A DNA stretch of 64,000 bases from Treponema sp. (lineage in GTDB: Bacteria > Spirochaetota > Spirochaetia > Treponematales > Treponemataceae). The notes below the pieces were generated by a model. It had not been told where the DNA came from, did no database searches, and worked only from the letters and a program-made list of their open reading frames with translations. The DNA lies in assembly GCA_017629095.1 (NCBI GenBank), contig JAGBXW010000035.1, positions 1 to 64,000 on the forward strand, written 5' to 3'. Below are positions 16,561-25,234 of the stretch, one piece after another (positions within the stretch are counted from its first letter, which is position 1; each line of letters begins with the position of its first letter). The position numbers and the translations under genes were made by a program.

Positions 16561-18015
16561 ATGGAAATACTTGAACAAAAAGAAGATGGATCAGCCTTGA
16601 CCCCAAAGGAAATTGTAGCCCGTCTCGACACCTATATCATCGGTCAGCAGCAGGCAAAAAAGGCCGTTGCCATTGCCCTGCGAAACCGCTATCGTCGCCT
16701 CCTTTTGGCAGAAGACATTCGTGACGAAGTTGCTCCCAAAAACATCTTGATGATTGGTCCTACTGGTGTGGGAAAGACAGAGATTGCCCGTCGTCTTGCA
16801 AAGCTGTGTAAGGCTCCCTTCCTAAAAGTTGAGGCCACCAAGTACACAGAGGTTGGGTACGTGGGGCGTGACGTGGAATCCATGGTTCGAGATCTCATGG
16901 CTGTGGGCTATAACATGGTCAAAGAGGAAATGCAGGAAACCCTTCGTCAGCAGGCAGAAACGAGGGTGGAAGAAGATCTTCTGGATTTACTCTTGCCTGG
17001 AAGTCGTCCTGAAAAGTCAAACGACTCTTCATCCAGTGGAACCTTGCCCTTTACCATCTTTGGAACACCAGCTCCCACTTCCAGTGACAATGGTTCAACC
17101 CAAAAAATTGAAAGTCAGGATGCTCAGCAGCTTTCCTCCACCCGAGAAAAATTCCGTACCATGTTGCGAGAAGGCAAGCTTGAAGAGCGGGAAGTTGACG
17201 TTACAGTGAAAAAGCAGAATAACATGCCCACCATGGAGATTTTTGCTGGGGGCAATATGGAGGATTTGGAAGCAGGCATGCGCCAGATTACCTCCTTATT
17301 TAATGGTAATCGTACCAAGAAAAAGACCGTTTCTGTCCGAGAAGCTCGCATTATTCTGACAGAAGATCATCTGGATAGGATGATTGATCCCGATAAGGTT
17401 TCCGATGAAGCTCGCCAGCGGGTAGAGCAGTCTGGTATCATCTTTATCGACGAAATCGACAAGATTGCAGTGAAGGGTGAGCGTGGTGGACAGGACGTTT
17501 CTCGTGAAGGTGTGCAGCGGGACATCCTTCCCATTGTAGAGGGGTCCAAGGTGAACACCAAGTATGGCGTGGTAGACACCACCCATATCTTGTTTATTGC
17601 AGCAGGAGCCTTTAGCCTAGCATCTCCTTCAGACTTGATTCCTGAGCTTCAAGGTCGCTTCCCTCTGCGGGTTGAGTTAGACTCCCTCCACACCGAGGAT
17701 TTCCGTCGTATTCTGCTGGAGCCCAAGAACGCCTTGACCAAGCAGTACGCCGCCCTTTTGGCCACAGAAAAAGTTACCATTGTCTTTTCTGACGATGCCA
17801 TTGACCGCATGAGTTTCTTGGCAGCAGATGTTAATTCTCGCTCTGAGAATATCGGGGCTCGGCGGCTCCACACCATTATGGAGACCCTTTTGGAGGAGCT
17901 GTCTTTTGAAGCAGATGAGCATGCAGGTGAGACAATTACCATTACCAGTGAGTATGTGGATAAAAGGTTACAAAATATTGTGGAAAATCAAGATTTGTCA
18001 CGATATATTTTGTAG
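16561..18015 (+). CDS. hslU: HslU unfoldase ATPase
   Basis: HslU is the AAA+ unfoldase that feeds HslV. TPKEIVARLDTYIIGQQQAKKAV marks the N-terminus, the Walker A motif is GPTGVGKTE (about residue 64), the intermediate domain (about 110-245) carries a low-complexity Ser/Thr-rich insert around residue 155-185, and Walker B is IIFIDEIDKI. The C-terminal end DLSRYIL matches the family tail that docks into HslV. Complete at 484 aa. It is the last gene before the flagellar operon, and the sigma-28-like promoter lies just behind its stop. Confidence 0.96.
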   Translation: MEILEQKEDGSALTPKEIVARLDTYIIGQQQAKKAVAIALRNRYRRLLLAEDIRDEVAPKNILMIGPTGVGKTEIARRLAKLCKAPFLKVEATKYTEVGYVGRDVESMVRDLMAVGYNMVKEEMQETLRQQAETRVEEDLLDLLLPGSRPEKSNDSSSSGTLPFTIFGTPAPTSSDNGSTQKIESQDAQQLSSTREKFRTMLREGKLEEREVDVTVKKQNNMPTMEIFAGGNMEDLEAGMRQITSLFNGNRTKKKTVSVREARIILTEDHLDRMIDPDKVSDEARQRVEQSGIIFIDEIDKIAVKGERGGQDVSREGVQRDILPIVEGSKVNTKYGVVDTTHILFIAAGAFSLASPSDLIPELQGRFPLRVELDSLHTEDFRRILLEPKNALTKQYAALLATEKVTIVFSDDAIDRMSFLAADVNSRSENIGARRLHTIMETLLEELSFEADEHAGETITITSEYVDKRLQNIVENQDLSRYIL

Positions 18016-18021
18016 TTTCTC

Positions 18022-18049
18022 TAAACATACAGCCTGAAAGTGCCGATAT
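18022..18049 (+). promoter_or_regulatory. Sigma-28 (FliA)-like promoter for the flgB operon
   Basis: TAAACATA (18022-18029), a 12-nt spacer and GCCGATAT (18042-18049) closely match the flagellar sigma-28 consensus TAAAGTTT-N11-GCCGATAA. The site is in the short gap between hslU and flgB, 54 bp before the flgB start. Confidence 0.6.
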
Positions 18050-18103
18050 GGAGTAATAGAATAGTAAAATCTTATGATTTTGCCTAATTTGGAGGTTAAT
18101 GGA

Positions 18104-18520
18104 ATGAGCACCTTTTCACGATCAGTAGATTTGTTGCACAGAGCGATGGATGCCAGTACCTTGCGGTATCAGGTATCTGCTAACAACTTGGCTAATGCTG
18201 AAGTTCCTAATTTCAAGAGAACATCCATCAGCTTTGAAAGCGAGTTGAAGCGTGCCATCGAATCAGAGCAGAATGCGAAGGATGCCTTCCAGATGACCAC
18301 TACCCACCAGGGACACATTCAGTCTGAAGGCTTTCAGGATTATCGAGATGTGGAACCTCGCAGGGTAACTGATTACTACACCACGGCGAAGGCTAATGGC
18401 AACAATGTTGACGCAGAGCAGGAAGCCATGGATATCTTGAAGACACAGCTGAATTACCAGCTTTTGACTCAGATGCAGGCCTTTGAATTTTCCCAAGTGA
18501 AAATCGCCATGCAGAAATAA
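18104..18520 (+). CDS. flgB: Flagellar rod protein FlgB
   Basis: FlgB is a proximal rod subunit. The family block LRYQVSANNLANAEVPNFKR is visible near residue 25, with the C-terminal heptad region ending in FEFSQVKIAMQK. The 138-aa length is normal. The ATG at 18104 is set by GGAGG at 18091-18095; an upstream ATG at 18074 would add ten unrelated residues. It heads the flgBC-fliEFGHIJ block. In spirochaetes this structure drives periplasmic flagella. Confidence 0.95.
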   Translation: MSTFSRSVDLLHRAMDASTLRYQVSANNLANAEVPNFKRTSISFESELKRAIESEQNAKDAFQMTTTHQGHIQSEGFQDYRDVEPRRVTDYYTTAKANGNNVDAEQEAMDILKTQLNYQLLTQMQAFEFSQVKIAMQK

Positions 18521-18539
18521 GGTTTGGAGGAATTAGAGA

Positions 18540-18995
18540 ATGGGACTTTTTACTAGCATAAATATTGCAGCAACAGGAATGAGCGTTGAGCGGCTTCGCA
18601 CAGACGTTATCGCCAATAACATTGCCAACGCTTCTACCACCCGTACTCCGGAGGGTGGAAAATTCCAGCGTCAGACTGTAGTGCTCCAAACCTTGGGTCA
18701 AGAGAATGTTTTCCGTAACCCCTACGTTCCCTCTGATTTGGATGAAGGGCCAGGATTGGGTGTCAAAGTAAGTCGCATTGTGTCAGATACCTCCGAAGGA
18801 CGCATGGTTTATGACCCCAGTCATCCAGATGCCATTAAGTCTGGTCCTAATGCTGGTTATGTAGAGTATCCCAATGTAAACGTTGTAAACGAAATGGTTG
18901 ATTTGATTTCCGCATCCCGTGCCTATGAGGCTAACTCTTCTGTTATTCAGGGGTCAAAGGAAATGTTCAACAGTGCTTTGCAAATTGCCCAGTAG
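18540..18995 (+). CDS. flgC: Flagellar rod protein FlgC
   Basis: FlgC is a second proximal rod subunit. The N-terminal rod/hook block (MSVERLRTDVIANNIANAST) and the C-terminal motif VNVVNEMVDLISASRAYEAN are both intact in 151 aa. A good ribosome binding site (TTGGAGGAATTAG) precedes the ATG. It follows flgB by 19 bp and precedes fliE after an 85-bp gap that contains an inverted repeat. Confidence 0.96.
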   Translation: MGLFTSINIAATGMSVERLRTDVIANNIANASTTRTPEGGKFQRQTVVLQTLGQENVFRNPYVPSDLDEGPGLGVKVSRIVSDTSEGRMVYDPSHPDAIKSGPNAGYVEYPNVNVVNEMVDLISASRAYEANSSVIQGSKEMFNSALQIAQ

Positions 18996-19026
18996 GGAAA
19001 TTGACAGAGCATAAAATACAGTAAAG

Positions 19027-19046
19027 ACTTGTAGTGTGTAACAAGT
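19027..19046. repeat. Inverted repeat in the flgC-fliE gap
   Basis: ACTTGT (19027-19032) and ACAAGT (19041-19046) are perfect inverted copies around an 8-nt centre. There is no T tract after it, so it is more likely an mRNA processing hairpin or operator than a terminator. A TTGACA at 19001-19006 has no acceptable -10 partner. Confidence 0.45.
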
Positions 19047-19080
19047 TGATTTATTGAAAATGTAGTTTTGGAGGTAGAGG

Positions 19081-19431
19081 ATGATAGGTAACTTGGAATT
19101 GACACGAACCCATGCAGCTCATATTGGTTCTGCACCAATTGTTTCTGCAGGTGGTATGACTGGTGCAAATAAATTGTCTAGTTCCAGTCAGGGGGAGGAG
19201 CTAGGAAAGGCTCGTTCCTTTGATAGTTATCTGGTGGAGGCTGTGGATTATGTAAATAATAAGCAGATGGCCTCCGCTTCTAATGTAGAAAAATTAATCA
19301 TCGATCCTGATTCAGTTGATATTCATGATGTGACAACTGCTATGGCAGAGGCAAATATGTCTTTGAGCTTGGCCCAAACGGTTATTAGCCGTATGGTGAG
19401 CAGTTGGAATGAAATTACCACAACACGGTAG
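19081..19431 (+). CDS. fliE: Flagellar MS-ring/rod junction protein FliE
   Basis: FliE joins the MS ring to the rod. The C-terminal two thirds contain the family features: SFDSYLVEAVDYVNNKQM, the D-P-D-S-V-D-I-H-D-V segment and MAEANMSLSLAQTVISRMV. The N-terminal 40 residues are variable. At 116 aa it is near the usual size. It has a strong GGAGG ribosome binding site. Confidence 0.93.
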   Translation: MIGNLELTRTHAAHIGSAPIVSAGGMTGANKLSSSSQGEELGKARSFDSYLVEAVDYVNNKQMASASNVEKLIIDPDSVDIHDVTTAMAEANMSLSLAQTVISRMVSSWNEITTTR

Positions 19432-19448
19432 TGCACTACACCGTAGTG
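19428..19448. repeat. Overlapping palindromes at the fliE stop
   Basis: GTAGTGCACTAC (19428-19439) is a perfect palindrome that includes the fliE stop codon, and its right half CACTAC pairs again with GTAGTG at 19443-19448 across a 3-nt loop. The two pairings are mutually exclusive. No T tract follows. Confidence 0.5.
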
Positions 19449-19478
19449 TGTCGGCTTGTGGAATGGGTTGTTAAAATA

Positions 19479-19507
19479 TTGTCAGGCCACAAGGATTTGG
19501 TTATAGT
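19479..19507 (+). promoter_or_regulatory. Internal sigma-70-like promoter before fliF
   Basis: TTGTCA (19479-19484), a 17-nt spacer and TATAGT (19502-19507) lie in the 140-bp fliE-fliF gap. They could let fliFGHIJ be transcribed separately from flgBC-fliE, with a leader of about 58 nt. Confidence 0.5.
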
Positions 19508-19550
19508 GATTGGAAATTGTTTCTGGTTCGTTCGTTGGAGGGGGGGAATA

Positions 19551-19566
19551 CCTCTCCTATGGGAGG
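19551..19566 (+). promoter_or_regulatory. Hairpin covering the fliF ribosome binding site
   Basis: CCTCTC (19551-19556) can pair with GGGAGG (19561-19566), the fliF Shine-Dalgarno sequence, around a CTAT loop. An upstream G-rich run (GGAGGGGGGG, 19537-19546) could instead pair with CCTCTCC and free the site, so two alternative structures are possible. Confidence 0.4.
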
Positions 19567-19571
19567 CATAA

Positions 19572-21278
19572 ATGAACGAAAAACTAAAGAAGTTGATTGA
19601 CTCAGCAAAGGGGCTGTGGACAAAGTGGTCCATAGTCCAAAAGGTTATACTGTTTGGAATTATTGCAGCTGTTGTTGTTGTTCTTGTTTTTGTAACACGA
19701 CTGTCTGCTGCTCCTACAACTGTTCCTCTATTTGATGTTGCCATTACGGATACCGTTGTCCGTGACAACATCTTGTTTCGTTTGGCAGAGGAAAATGTAG
19801 AGGCTCAAGTAAGTTCAGATGGAAAAATCTCTGTAAAAGATCAAGCCACAGCTCGTCGTATGCGTACTATTTTGGTGCGCGAAGACTTGGTTCCCGTCAA
19901 CGTGGATCCTTGGCAACTCTTTGATGTAGAGCGTTGGACTACAACTGATTTTGAACGAAACGTAAACCTTCAGCGTTCTATTACCCAGATGGTGACTCAG
20001 CATATTGAGGCTCTAGATGATGTTGATGATGCCAACGTAACGCTGACCATGCCTGACAAGGCTCTTTTTGCCGCGGATCAGAATCCTCCCACTGCTAGTG
20101 TTATCATCACTCCTAAGCCTGGTAGTGATATTACTTCCAACAAGAAGAAGATTTTGGGAATCCAAAAGCTGTTGATACGGGCTGTTGAAGGTCTCACTGC
20201 TGAAAATATCGCTATCTCTGATCCTTCTGGAATCATTATCAATGATTTTGAAGGAATGGAGGCTAGTGAGCGGGTAGACATTATTGCTAAAGAACAAAAA
20301 TGGGTTCGTGAGCAAGAAATGTATTATCGTGCCCAAGTGCTCCAGTCCTTACAAGGGATTTTTGGTAAGGATCGTGTTCGTGATCTTAACGTAAAAATCG
20401 ATATGGATATGTCCAAGGATATTCAATCAGGAACTGAATATACTCCTATTGAAATCAAGGCGGATAATCCAGACACTCCTTATGATGACTCTGAGTATCG
20501 TGATTATTTGCCCATATCATCAGAAACTGTTACCAAGCGCTGGACAGGAACAGCCCTTACTCCCGAGGGACCAGCTGGAACAGAGGGACATAATCCTCCT
20601 GTGTATTCTGATATGTCCAATCTGTACGGTACCTCTGAGGAAACTGGTGTAAAACAGAACAATGTTATCAATACCAAGAATTACGAGAAGGAACGAAGCC
20701 CCACCATCGACAGAATCACTGTTTCTGTAAACATCGATGGTACATGGAAAAAGAAATACGATGACAAGGGAAAGCTTCTTGTTTCTCCTAGTGGCGAAAT
20801 TGAGCGAGAATATATTCCAGTAGATGCAAATGATTTGTCTGCTGCTACTTTGCTGGTACAGGATGCCATTGGTTTTGATAAAGCTCGTGGGGACTCTGTA
20901 ACGGTACAAAATATTCGCTACGATAGAACCGAACAGTTCTTAGAAGAAAGTATGGCCTTTATGCGGTCTCGTCAGCAAAAGACAACAATCTTGATTTCTA
21001 TTGCTGGTGTTGCCGCCATCTTGATTGCCTTTATGGTTATTAGGCTTATTAGTCGTTCCATCGAGCGTCGTCGTCGCCTCAAGCAGGAAGAGTTGTTGCG
21101 TCAAAGCCAGTTGGAGCGAGAAAAGACAATTTGGGAAGCAGAGCAGGCTGGAATGGAAGTTACCATGTCTGTTGAAGAGCGTCGTCGTGCAGAATTGCAG
21201 GAGAATGCTGTATCTATGGCAAAAGAACATCCAGAAGATGTGGCCATGCTTATTAGAACTTGGTTGATGGAGGAATAG
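19572..21278 (+). CDS. fliF: Flagellar MS-ring protein FliF
   Basis: FliF forms the membrane MS ring on which the rod and C ring are built. One transmembrane helix near residues 26-46 is followed by the ring-building motif region (TVPLFDVAITDTVVRDNIL... to about residue 230), a long periplasmic part, a second transmembrane helix (about residues 470-490, TTILISIAGVAAILIAFMVI) and a charged cytoplasmic tail that binds FliG. The tail ends in DVAMLIRTWLMEE, the typical FliG-binding end. Complete at 568 aa. It is 1 bp from fliG. Confidence 0.96.
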   Translation: MNEKLKKLIDSAKGLWTKWSIVQKVILFGIIAAVVVVLVFVTRLSAAPTTVPLFDVAITDTVVRDNILFRLAEENVEAQVSSDGKISVKDQATARRMRTILVREDLVPVNVDPWQLFDVERWTTTDFERNVNLQRSITQMVTQHIEALDDVDDANVTLTMPDKALFAADQNPPTASVIITPKPGSDITSNKKKILGIQKLLIRAVEGLTAENIAISDPSGIIINDFEGMEASERVDIIAKEQKWVREQEMYYRAQVLQSLQGIFGKDRVRDLNVKIDMDMSKDIQSGTEYTPIEIKADNPDTPYDDSEYRDYLPISSETVTKRWTGTALTPEGPAGTEGHNPPVYSDMSNLYGTSEETGVKQNNVINTKNYEKERSPTIDRITVSVNIDGTWKKKYDDKGKLLVSPSGEIEREYIPVDANDLSAATLLVQDAIGFDKARGDSVTVQNIRYDRTEQFLEESMAFMRSRQQKTTILISIAGVAAILIAFMVIRLISRSIERRRRLKQEELLRQSQLEREKTIWEAEQAGMEVTMSVEERRRAELQENAVSMAKEHPEDVAMLIRTWLMEE

Positions 21279-21279
21279 G

Positions 21280-22338
21280 ATGTCAGATCAGAATACTACA
21301 AAGTCAAAGTCCTCTGGTAGCAAGAAGGCAAAAGACTTTAAAAACTTAAATGGTCGTCAAAAAGCGGCTATCTTCTTGGTTTCACTTGGCTCAGAAGTTT
21401 CCTCCGATATCTTCAAGCATTTGCGTGAAGACGAAATAGAAACCTTAACCTTTGAAATTGCCCGTTTGGAAAATATTGATTCTGAGTTGAAGGATAGTGT
21501 ACTGGAGGAATTCCAGGAGTTGATGGCAGCTCAGAACTTTATCACCACTGGTGGTATTGATTATGCCCGTGAGTTGCTGGAAAAATCCTTGGGTAGCCAA
21601 AAGGCCATTGATATTATCAACCGTCTTACTAGCTCATTGCAGGTTCGCCCCTTTGACTTTATCCGTCGTACCGACCCTGCCCACTTGTTGAACTTTATCC
21701 AGCAGGAGTATCCTCAGACCATTGCCTTGATTCTGGCTTACTTGGAGCCCAATAAGGCTTCTGTTATTTTGCAGAATTTGCCTGAAGATATTCAGAGTGA
21801 GGTAGCTAAGCGTATTGCAACTATGGACCGTACCTCTCCTGACGTTCTCCGTGAGGTTGAGCGTGTTCTTGAAAAGAAACTTTCCACCCTGTCCAGCGAA
21901 GACTACACAGCAGCTGGTGGTGTCGAAAGCATCGTAGAAATCTTGAACTTGGTAGACCGTTCTTCCGAAAAGTCCATCATCGAATCTCTGGAAGAGGAAG
22001 ATCCAGACTTGGCAGAAGAAATCAAGAAGCGAATGTTCGTATTCGAAGATATCGTTATGCTGGACGACCGTGCCATTCAGAAGGTTATGCGAGAGGTTGA
22101 TGCCCAGGAGTTGGCAAAAGCCCTCAAATCTGTGGATACAGAAGTTCAGGATAAGATCTTCCGCAATATGTCCAAGCGTGCTGCCAGCATGTTGAAGGAA
22201 GACATGGAGTTTATGGGTCCAGTACGATTGAAGGACGTAGAAGAAGCTCAGCAGAAGATTGTATCTACAATCAGGCGGCTTGAGGATTCTGGTGAAATTG
22301 TTATTGCCCGCTCTGGCGAGGATGAATTGGTGGTATAA
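21280..22338 (+). CDS. fliG: Flagellar motor switch protein FliG
   Basis: FliG is the C-ring protein that interacts with the stator. N-terminal (GRQKAAIFLVSLGSEVSSDIF), middle (with EYPQTIALILAYL in place of the common EHPQ) and C-terminal domains (MFVFEDIVMLDDRAIQKVMREVD) are all present in 352 aa, with charged torque residues in the last domain. Spirochaetes often carry two FliG copies; this one, beside fliF, corresponds to the true switch subunit (FliG2 in Borrelia terms). A Ser/Lys-rich N-terminal extension of about 20 residues precedes the fold. Confidence 0.95.
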   Translation: MSDQNTTKSKSSGSKKAKDFKNLNGRQKAAIFLVSLGSEVSSDIFKHLREDEIETLTFEIARLENIDSELKDSVLEEFQELMAAQNFITTGGIDYARELLEKSLGSQKAIDIINRLTSSLQVRPFDFIRRTDPAHLLNFIQQEYPQTIALILAYLEPNKASVILQNLPEDIQSEVAKRIATMDRTSPDVLREVERVLEKKLSTLSSEDYTAAGGVESIVEILNLVDRSSEKSIIESLEEEDPDLAEEIKKRMFVFEDIVMLDDRAIQKVMREVDAQELAKALKSVDTEVQDKIFRNMSKRAASMLKEDMEFMGPVRLKDVEEAQQKIVSTIRRLEDSGEIVIARSGEDELVV

Positions 22339-22341
22339 TAT

Positions 22342-23277
22342 ATGGCTAAGACAGTTTTTCGGCCCTTTGAAATTAAAACCATTGACGAAAAGGTTATGTT
22401 TAAGTTGCCCCACAACTTTGAGCCTGAGGTAGAAGAGGTTCCTGTAATTGAGGAGCCTGTCTATGAAGGTCCCACTGCCGAAGATTTACGTCGTGAGGCA
22501 GAGGAATTCAAGGTACAATGGGAAGCTGAAAAGCAACAGATGCTGGCTCAGGCTCAAGCTCAGGCAGAAGAAATTATAGCAAATGCCGAAAAAACAGCTT
22601 TTGAAGAAGTTAAAAGACAAACTGACCAGGTTCAGATTGTCAAGACGAACGCAGAAAGTGAGGCAGCTGAAATTCTTCGTAAGGCTCAAGAAGAGTCAGC
22701 AGCAATGATTGCTGATGCAGAAGCTCAAAAGCAAAAGATTCGTGATGAAGCTTATTCCGCTGGTTTTACCGAAGGCCAGGAGAAAGGCTTCGCAGAAGGC
22801 AATATGGAAGCCCAGCGTCTCATTGACCGGCTCCATGTCATGTTGGACAGAATCATGGACAAACGAGAAGAAATCCTTGAAGGAACAGAGCAGCAAATTG
22901 TTGAGCTGGTGCTTCTGATGACTCGCAAGGTTGTTAAAATCATCTCTGAAAACCAACGAAATGTTGTTATGTCCAATGTTCTACAGGCACTTCGCAAGGT
23001 AAAGGGACGTGGTGACGTTACCGTTCGTGTAAACCTTGCTGATGTAAAGCTTACTACAGAGCATACCAAGGAATTCATGGATGCTGTGGAGAATATCCAG
23101 AATATCAGTATTGTGGAAGACTCCACCATCGATCGCGGTGGTTGTATCGTAGAGACAGACTTTGGTGCCATTGATGCTCGTATTGCCAGTCAGTTGGCAG
23201 AGCTGGAACAAAAGATTCTGGAGATTTCTCCTATCAAGTCAGTATCAAAGACTTCTGGACTTGAATCAAAATCCTGA
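22342..23277 (+). CDS. fliH: Flagellar export ATPase regulator FliH
   Basis: FliH binds and regulates the export ATPase FliI and links it to the C ring. A long glutamate- and alanine-rich coiled coil spans about residues 50-150, where GFTEGQEKGFAEGN is a short Gly-containing stretch typical of FliH. The C-terminal V-type ATPase subunit E-like domain follows. Position between fliG and fliI decides the name because sequence conservation is low. The 311-aa length is at the upper end. It starts 4 bp after fliG. Confidence 0.88.
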   Translation: MAKTVFRPFEIKTIDEKVMFKLPHNFEPEVEEVPVIEEPVYEGPTAEDLRREAEEFKVQWEAEKQQMLAQAQAQAEEIIANAEKTAFEEVKRQTDQVQIVKTNAESEAAEILRKAQEESAAMIADAEAQKQKIRDEAYSAGFTEGQEKGFAEGNMEAQRLIDRLHVMLDRIMDKREEILEGTEQQIVELVLLMTRKVVKIISENQRNVVMSNVLQALRKVKGRGDVTVRVNLADVKLTTEHTKEFMDAVENIQNISIVEDSTIDRGGCIVETDFGAIDARIASQLAELEQKILEISPIKSVSKTSGLESKS

Positions 23278-23292
23278 TAAAATGAGGCTTTA

Positions 23293-24678
23293 ATGGGCTC
23301 TTTTTTTGATAAATATATTGACAGCGTCCGTGAGACAGAAACCATTCTTTATACAGGAAAGGTTATGTCGGTACGGGGAATGCTGATTGAAAGTACTGGC
23401 CCTCGGTCCGTAATTGGGGAGATGTGTACCATCAAGCTGATACGTGGCGGAGGGTCTGTTCTTGCTGAGGTTGTTGGTCTTGATGACACTACTGTTCGTC
23501 TCATGGCCTATGGAGAGACAAAGGGTATTGAGGTAGGCTGCGAGGTAGTGGCTTCTGGTCATGTCTTACAGGTAGCCGTTGGGCCTGAACTGTTGGGACG
23601 AGTTATCGATTCCACAGGAAAGCCCTATGATGGTAAGGGTGAGATTGCTACTAGTATTTATTATCCTGCCTTGGCAAGTCCACCCTCTCCTTTGGAAAGA
23701 AAACCTGTTTCAGAACGAATTATTACTGGTGTTCGTGCCATAGACTCCTTGTTGGCGGTGGCAAAGGGCCAGCGTTTAGGAATTTTTGCTGGCTCTGGTG
23801 TTGGTAAATCTACCTTGCTGAGTATGATTGCCCGCAATACTAATGCAGACGTAAACGTTATTGCCCTCGTAGGTGAGCGTGGCCGTGAGGTTTTGGACTT
23901 TATCCATCGTGACTTGGGAGAGGAGGGACTGAAGCGTTCCGTTCTTGTAGTGTCTACTTCTGACCAAAGCTCTATTTCCCGATTACGAGCAGCCTATACC
24001 GCCACCGCTGTTGCTGAATATTTCCGTGACCAAGGTAAGGACGTGATGCTCATGTTCGACTCCGTAACACGTTTTGCCCATGCTCAGCGTGAAATTGGGC
24101 TTGCTGCAGGTGAGCCTCCAGCCCAGCGTGGATATCCACCGAGCGTGTTCGACATGTTGCCAAAACTGTTGGAGCGAAGCGGTACCAGTCAGAAGGGCTC
24201 CATCACGGGCTTTTACACCGTACTGGTGGACGGTGATGACATGGACGAACCCATTACCGATAAGGTACGCGGTACCTTGGACGGTCACATCGTTTTGAGC
24301 CGAAAGTTGGCTCACCGTGCCCATTTCCCTGCCATTGATGTGCTTGCAAGTATTAGCCGTCTTGCCAAGCGTGTTTCTGGGCCAAAAACCCAGGAAGCAG
24401 TGTTGGCTATGCGGCGTAAAATGGCTTTATACGCTGAAAACGAGGATATGATTACAGCTGGAGCCTACCAATCAGGTTCTTCACCTGCCATTGATGATGC
24501 CATTAAAAGCCATGATGCCATTGAAAGTTTCTTGGTTCAAGAAGAGTTTTCTCCTTCCAGCTTGGCAGAGACGATTTCTACATTGGCAAAGATTACTGGT
24601 GTAGCGATTCCTCCAGAGGAATATGGTGAAAATCAGGAAAGTGCTCAAGAAGGTGTAAAGCCTGAATCAATAAACTAG
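23293..24678 (+). CDS. fliI: Flagellum-specific export ATPase FliI
   Basis: FliI is the F1-beta-like hexameric ATPase of the flagellar type III export apparatus. Walker A is GIFAGSGVGKSTLL (about residue 165), Walker B is DVMLMFDSVTRFAHAQRE, and the family signature SGSSPAIDDAIKSHDAIE is near the C-terminus. Complete at 461 aa. It starts 15 bp after fliH and is followed by the chaperone gene fliJ. Confidence 0.97.
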   Translation: MGSFFDKYIDSVRETETILYTGKVMSVRGMLIESTGPRSVIGEMCTIKLIRGGGSVLAEVVGLDDTTVRLMAYGETKGIEVGCEVVASGHVLQVAVGPELLGRVIDSTGKPYDGKGEIATSIYYPALASPPSPLERKPVSERIITGVRAIDSLLAVAKGQRLGIFAGSGVGKSTLLSMIARNTNADVNVIALVGERGREVLDFIHRDLGEEGLKRSVLVVSTSDQSSISRLRAAYTATAVAEYFRDQGKDVMLMFDSVTRFAHAQREIGLAAGEPPAQRGYPPSVFDMLPKLLERSGTSQKGSITGFYTVLVDGDDMDEPITDKVRGTLDGHIVLSRKLAHRAHFPAIDVLASISRLAKRVSGPKTQEAVLAMRRKMALYAENEDMITAGAYQSGSSPAIDDAIKSHDAIESFLVQEEFSPSSLAETISTLAKITGVAIPPEEYGENQESAQEGVKPESIN

Positions 24679-24688
24679 GATACTGTGG

Positions 24689-25126
24689 ATGAAACGATTT
24701 TCCTTTTCTATGCAAAAAATTCTTGATATTCGAGAATTTACCGAACGTCAGGCTCAGATTGAATTGGGACAGGCGGTGGCAGAGGTAAATCGTATCAACG
24801 AAGAGTTGGAGTCCGTAGCACAGGAAAAGTTGCGGATGCTCCAGATAAATCTGAAGTCGGCTTCTTTGAATGAGTTTCTTGTTCACGAAAATTACATGAA
24901 ACGACTGGAGCTTACCAAGGAGCGACTTTTGGAGGAACTGGCAGCCGCCCAGCTGGTGGTAGATGAAAAACGTGAGATTTTTGCTGAGGCCATGAAGCAA
25001 CGGAAGATACTTTCCAACCTGAAGGAAAAGCAATTTGCCCAGTACAAGAAGGAAGCCTTAGTGGCAGAAGACAATGCGGTGGATGACCTAGTTACCTCCC
25101 GCCATGGATATAATAAAGAGTACTAA
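24689..25126 (+). CDS. fliJ: Flagellar export chaperone FliJ
   Basis: A 145-residue protein that is almost entirely helical and coiled coil (heptads from residue 5 to 130). This fits FliJ, the stalk-like subunit of the export ATPase ring. The N-terminus MKRFSFSMQKILDIREF is typical of the family (F-x-F-x-L-x-x-L/I-L-x-x-R). It is the last gene of the operon; a strong hairpin begins 7 bp after its stop. Confidence 0.88.
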   Translation: MKRFSFSMQKILDIREFTERQAQIELGQAVAEVNRINEELESVAQEKLRMLQINLKSASLNEFLVHENYMKRLELTKERLLEELAAAQLVVDEKREIFAEAMKQRKILSNLKEKQFAQYKKEALVAEDNAVDDLVTSRHGYNKEY

Positions 25127-25132
25127 ACTAAA

Positions 25133-25170
25133 AAGGGCTGTCCTAAGGTTTTATTCCATGGACAGCCCTT
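25133..25170. terminator. Bidirectional intrinsic terminator after fliJ
   Basis: AAGGGCTGTCC (25133-25143) and GGACAGCCCTT (25160-25170) form a perfect 11-bp stem around 16 nt. On the minus strand the stem is followed by TTTTTAG, a good U tract for the convergent kinase gene. On the + strand the tail TTACTATTTTATT is weaker. It separates the flagellar operon from the minus-strand unit. Confidence 0.85.
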
Positions 25171-25234
25171 ACTATTTTATTGGAATAGCTCATAGTTGAA
25201 CTGGCTACACATGGTAGCCACTACCCTGTGGTAG

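Noticed and set aside
19001-19017. TTGACA followed by TAAAAT before fliE
   Set aside because: The spacing is only 5 nt, far below a working spacer, and no other -10 hexamer fits.
21634-22413. Open minus-strand frame of 259 codons opposite fliG
   Set aside because: It mirrors the codon bias of fliG; the composition (many His, Asn, Leu) is that of an antisense shadow, and fliG is certain.
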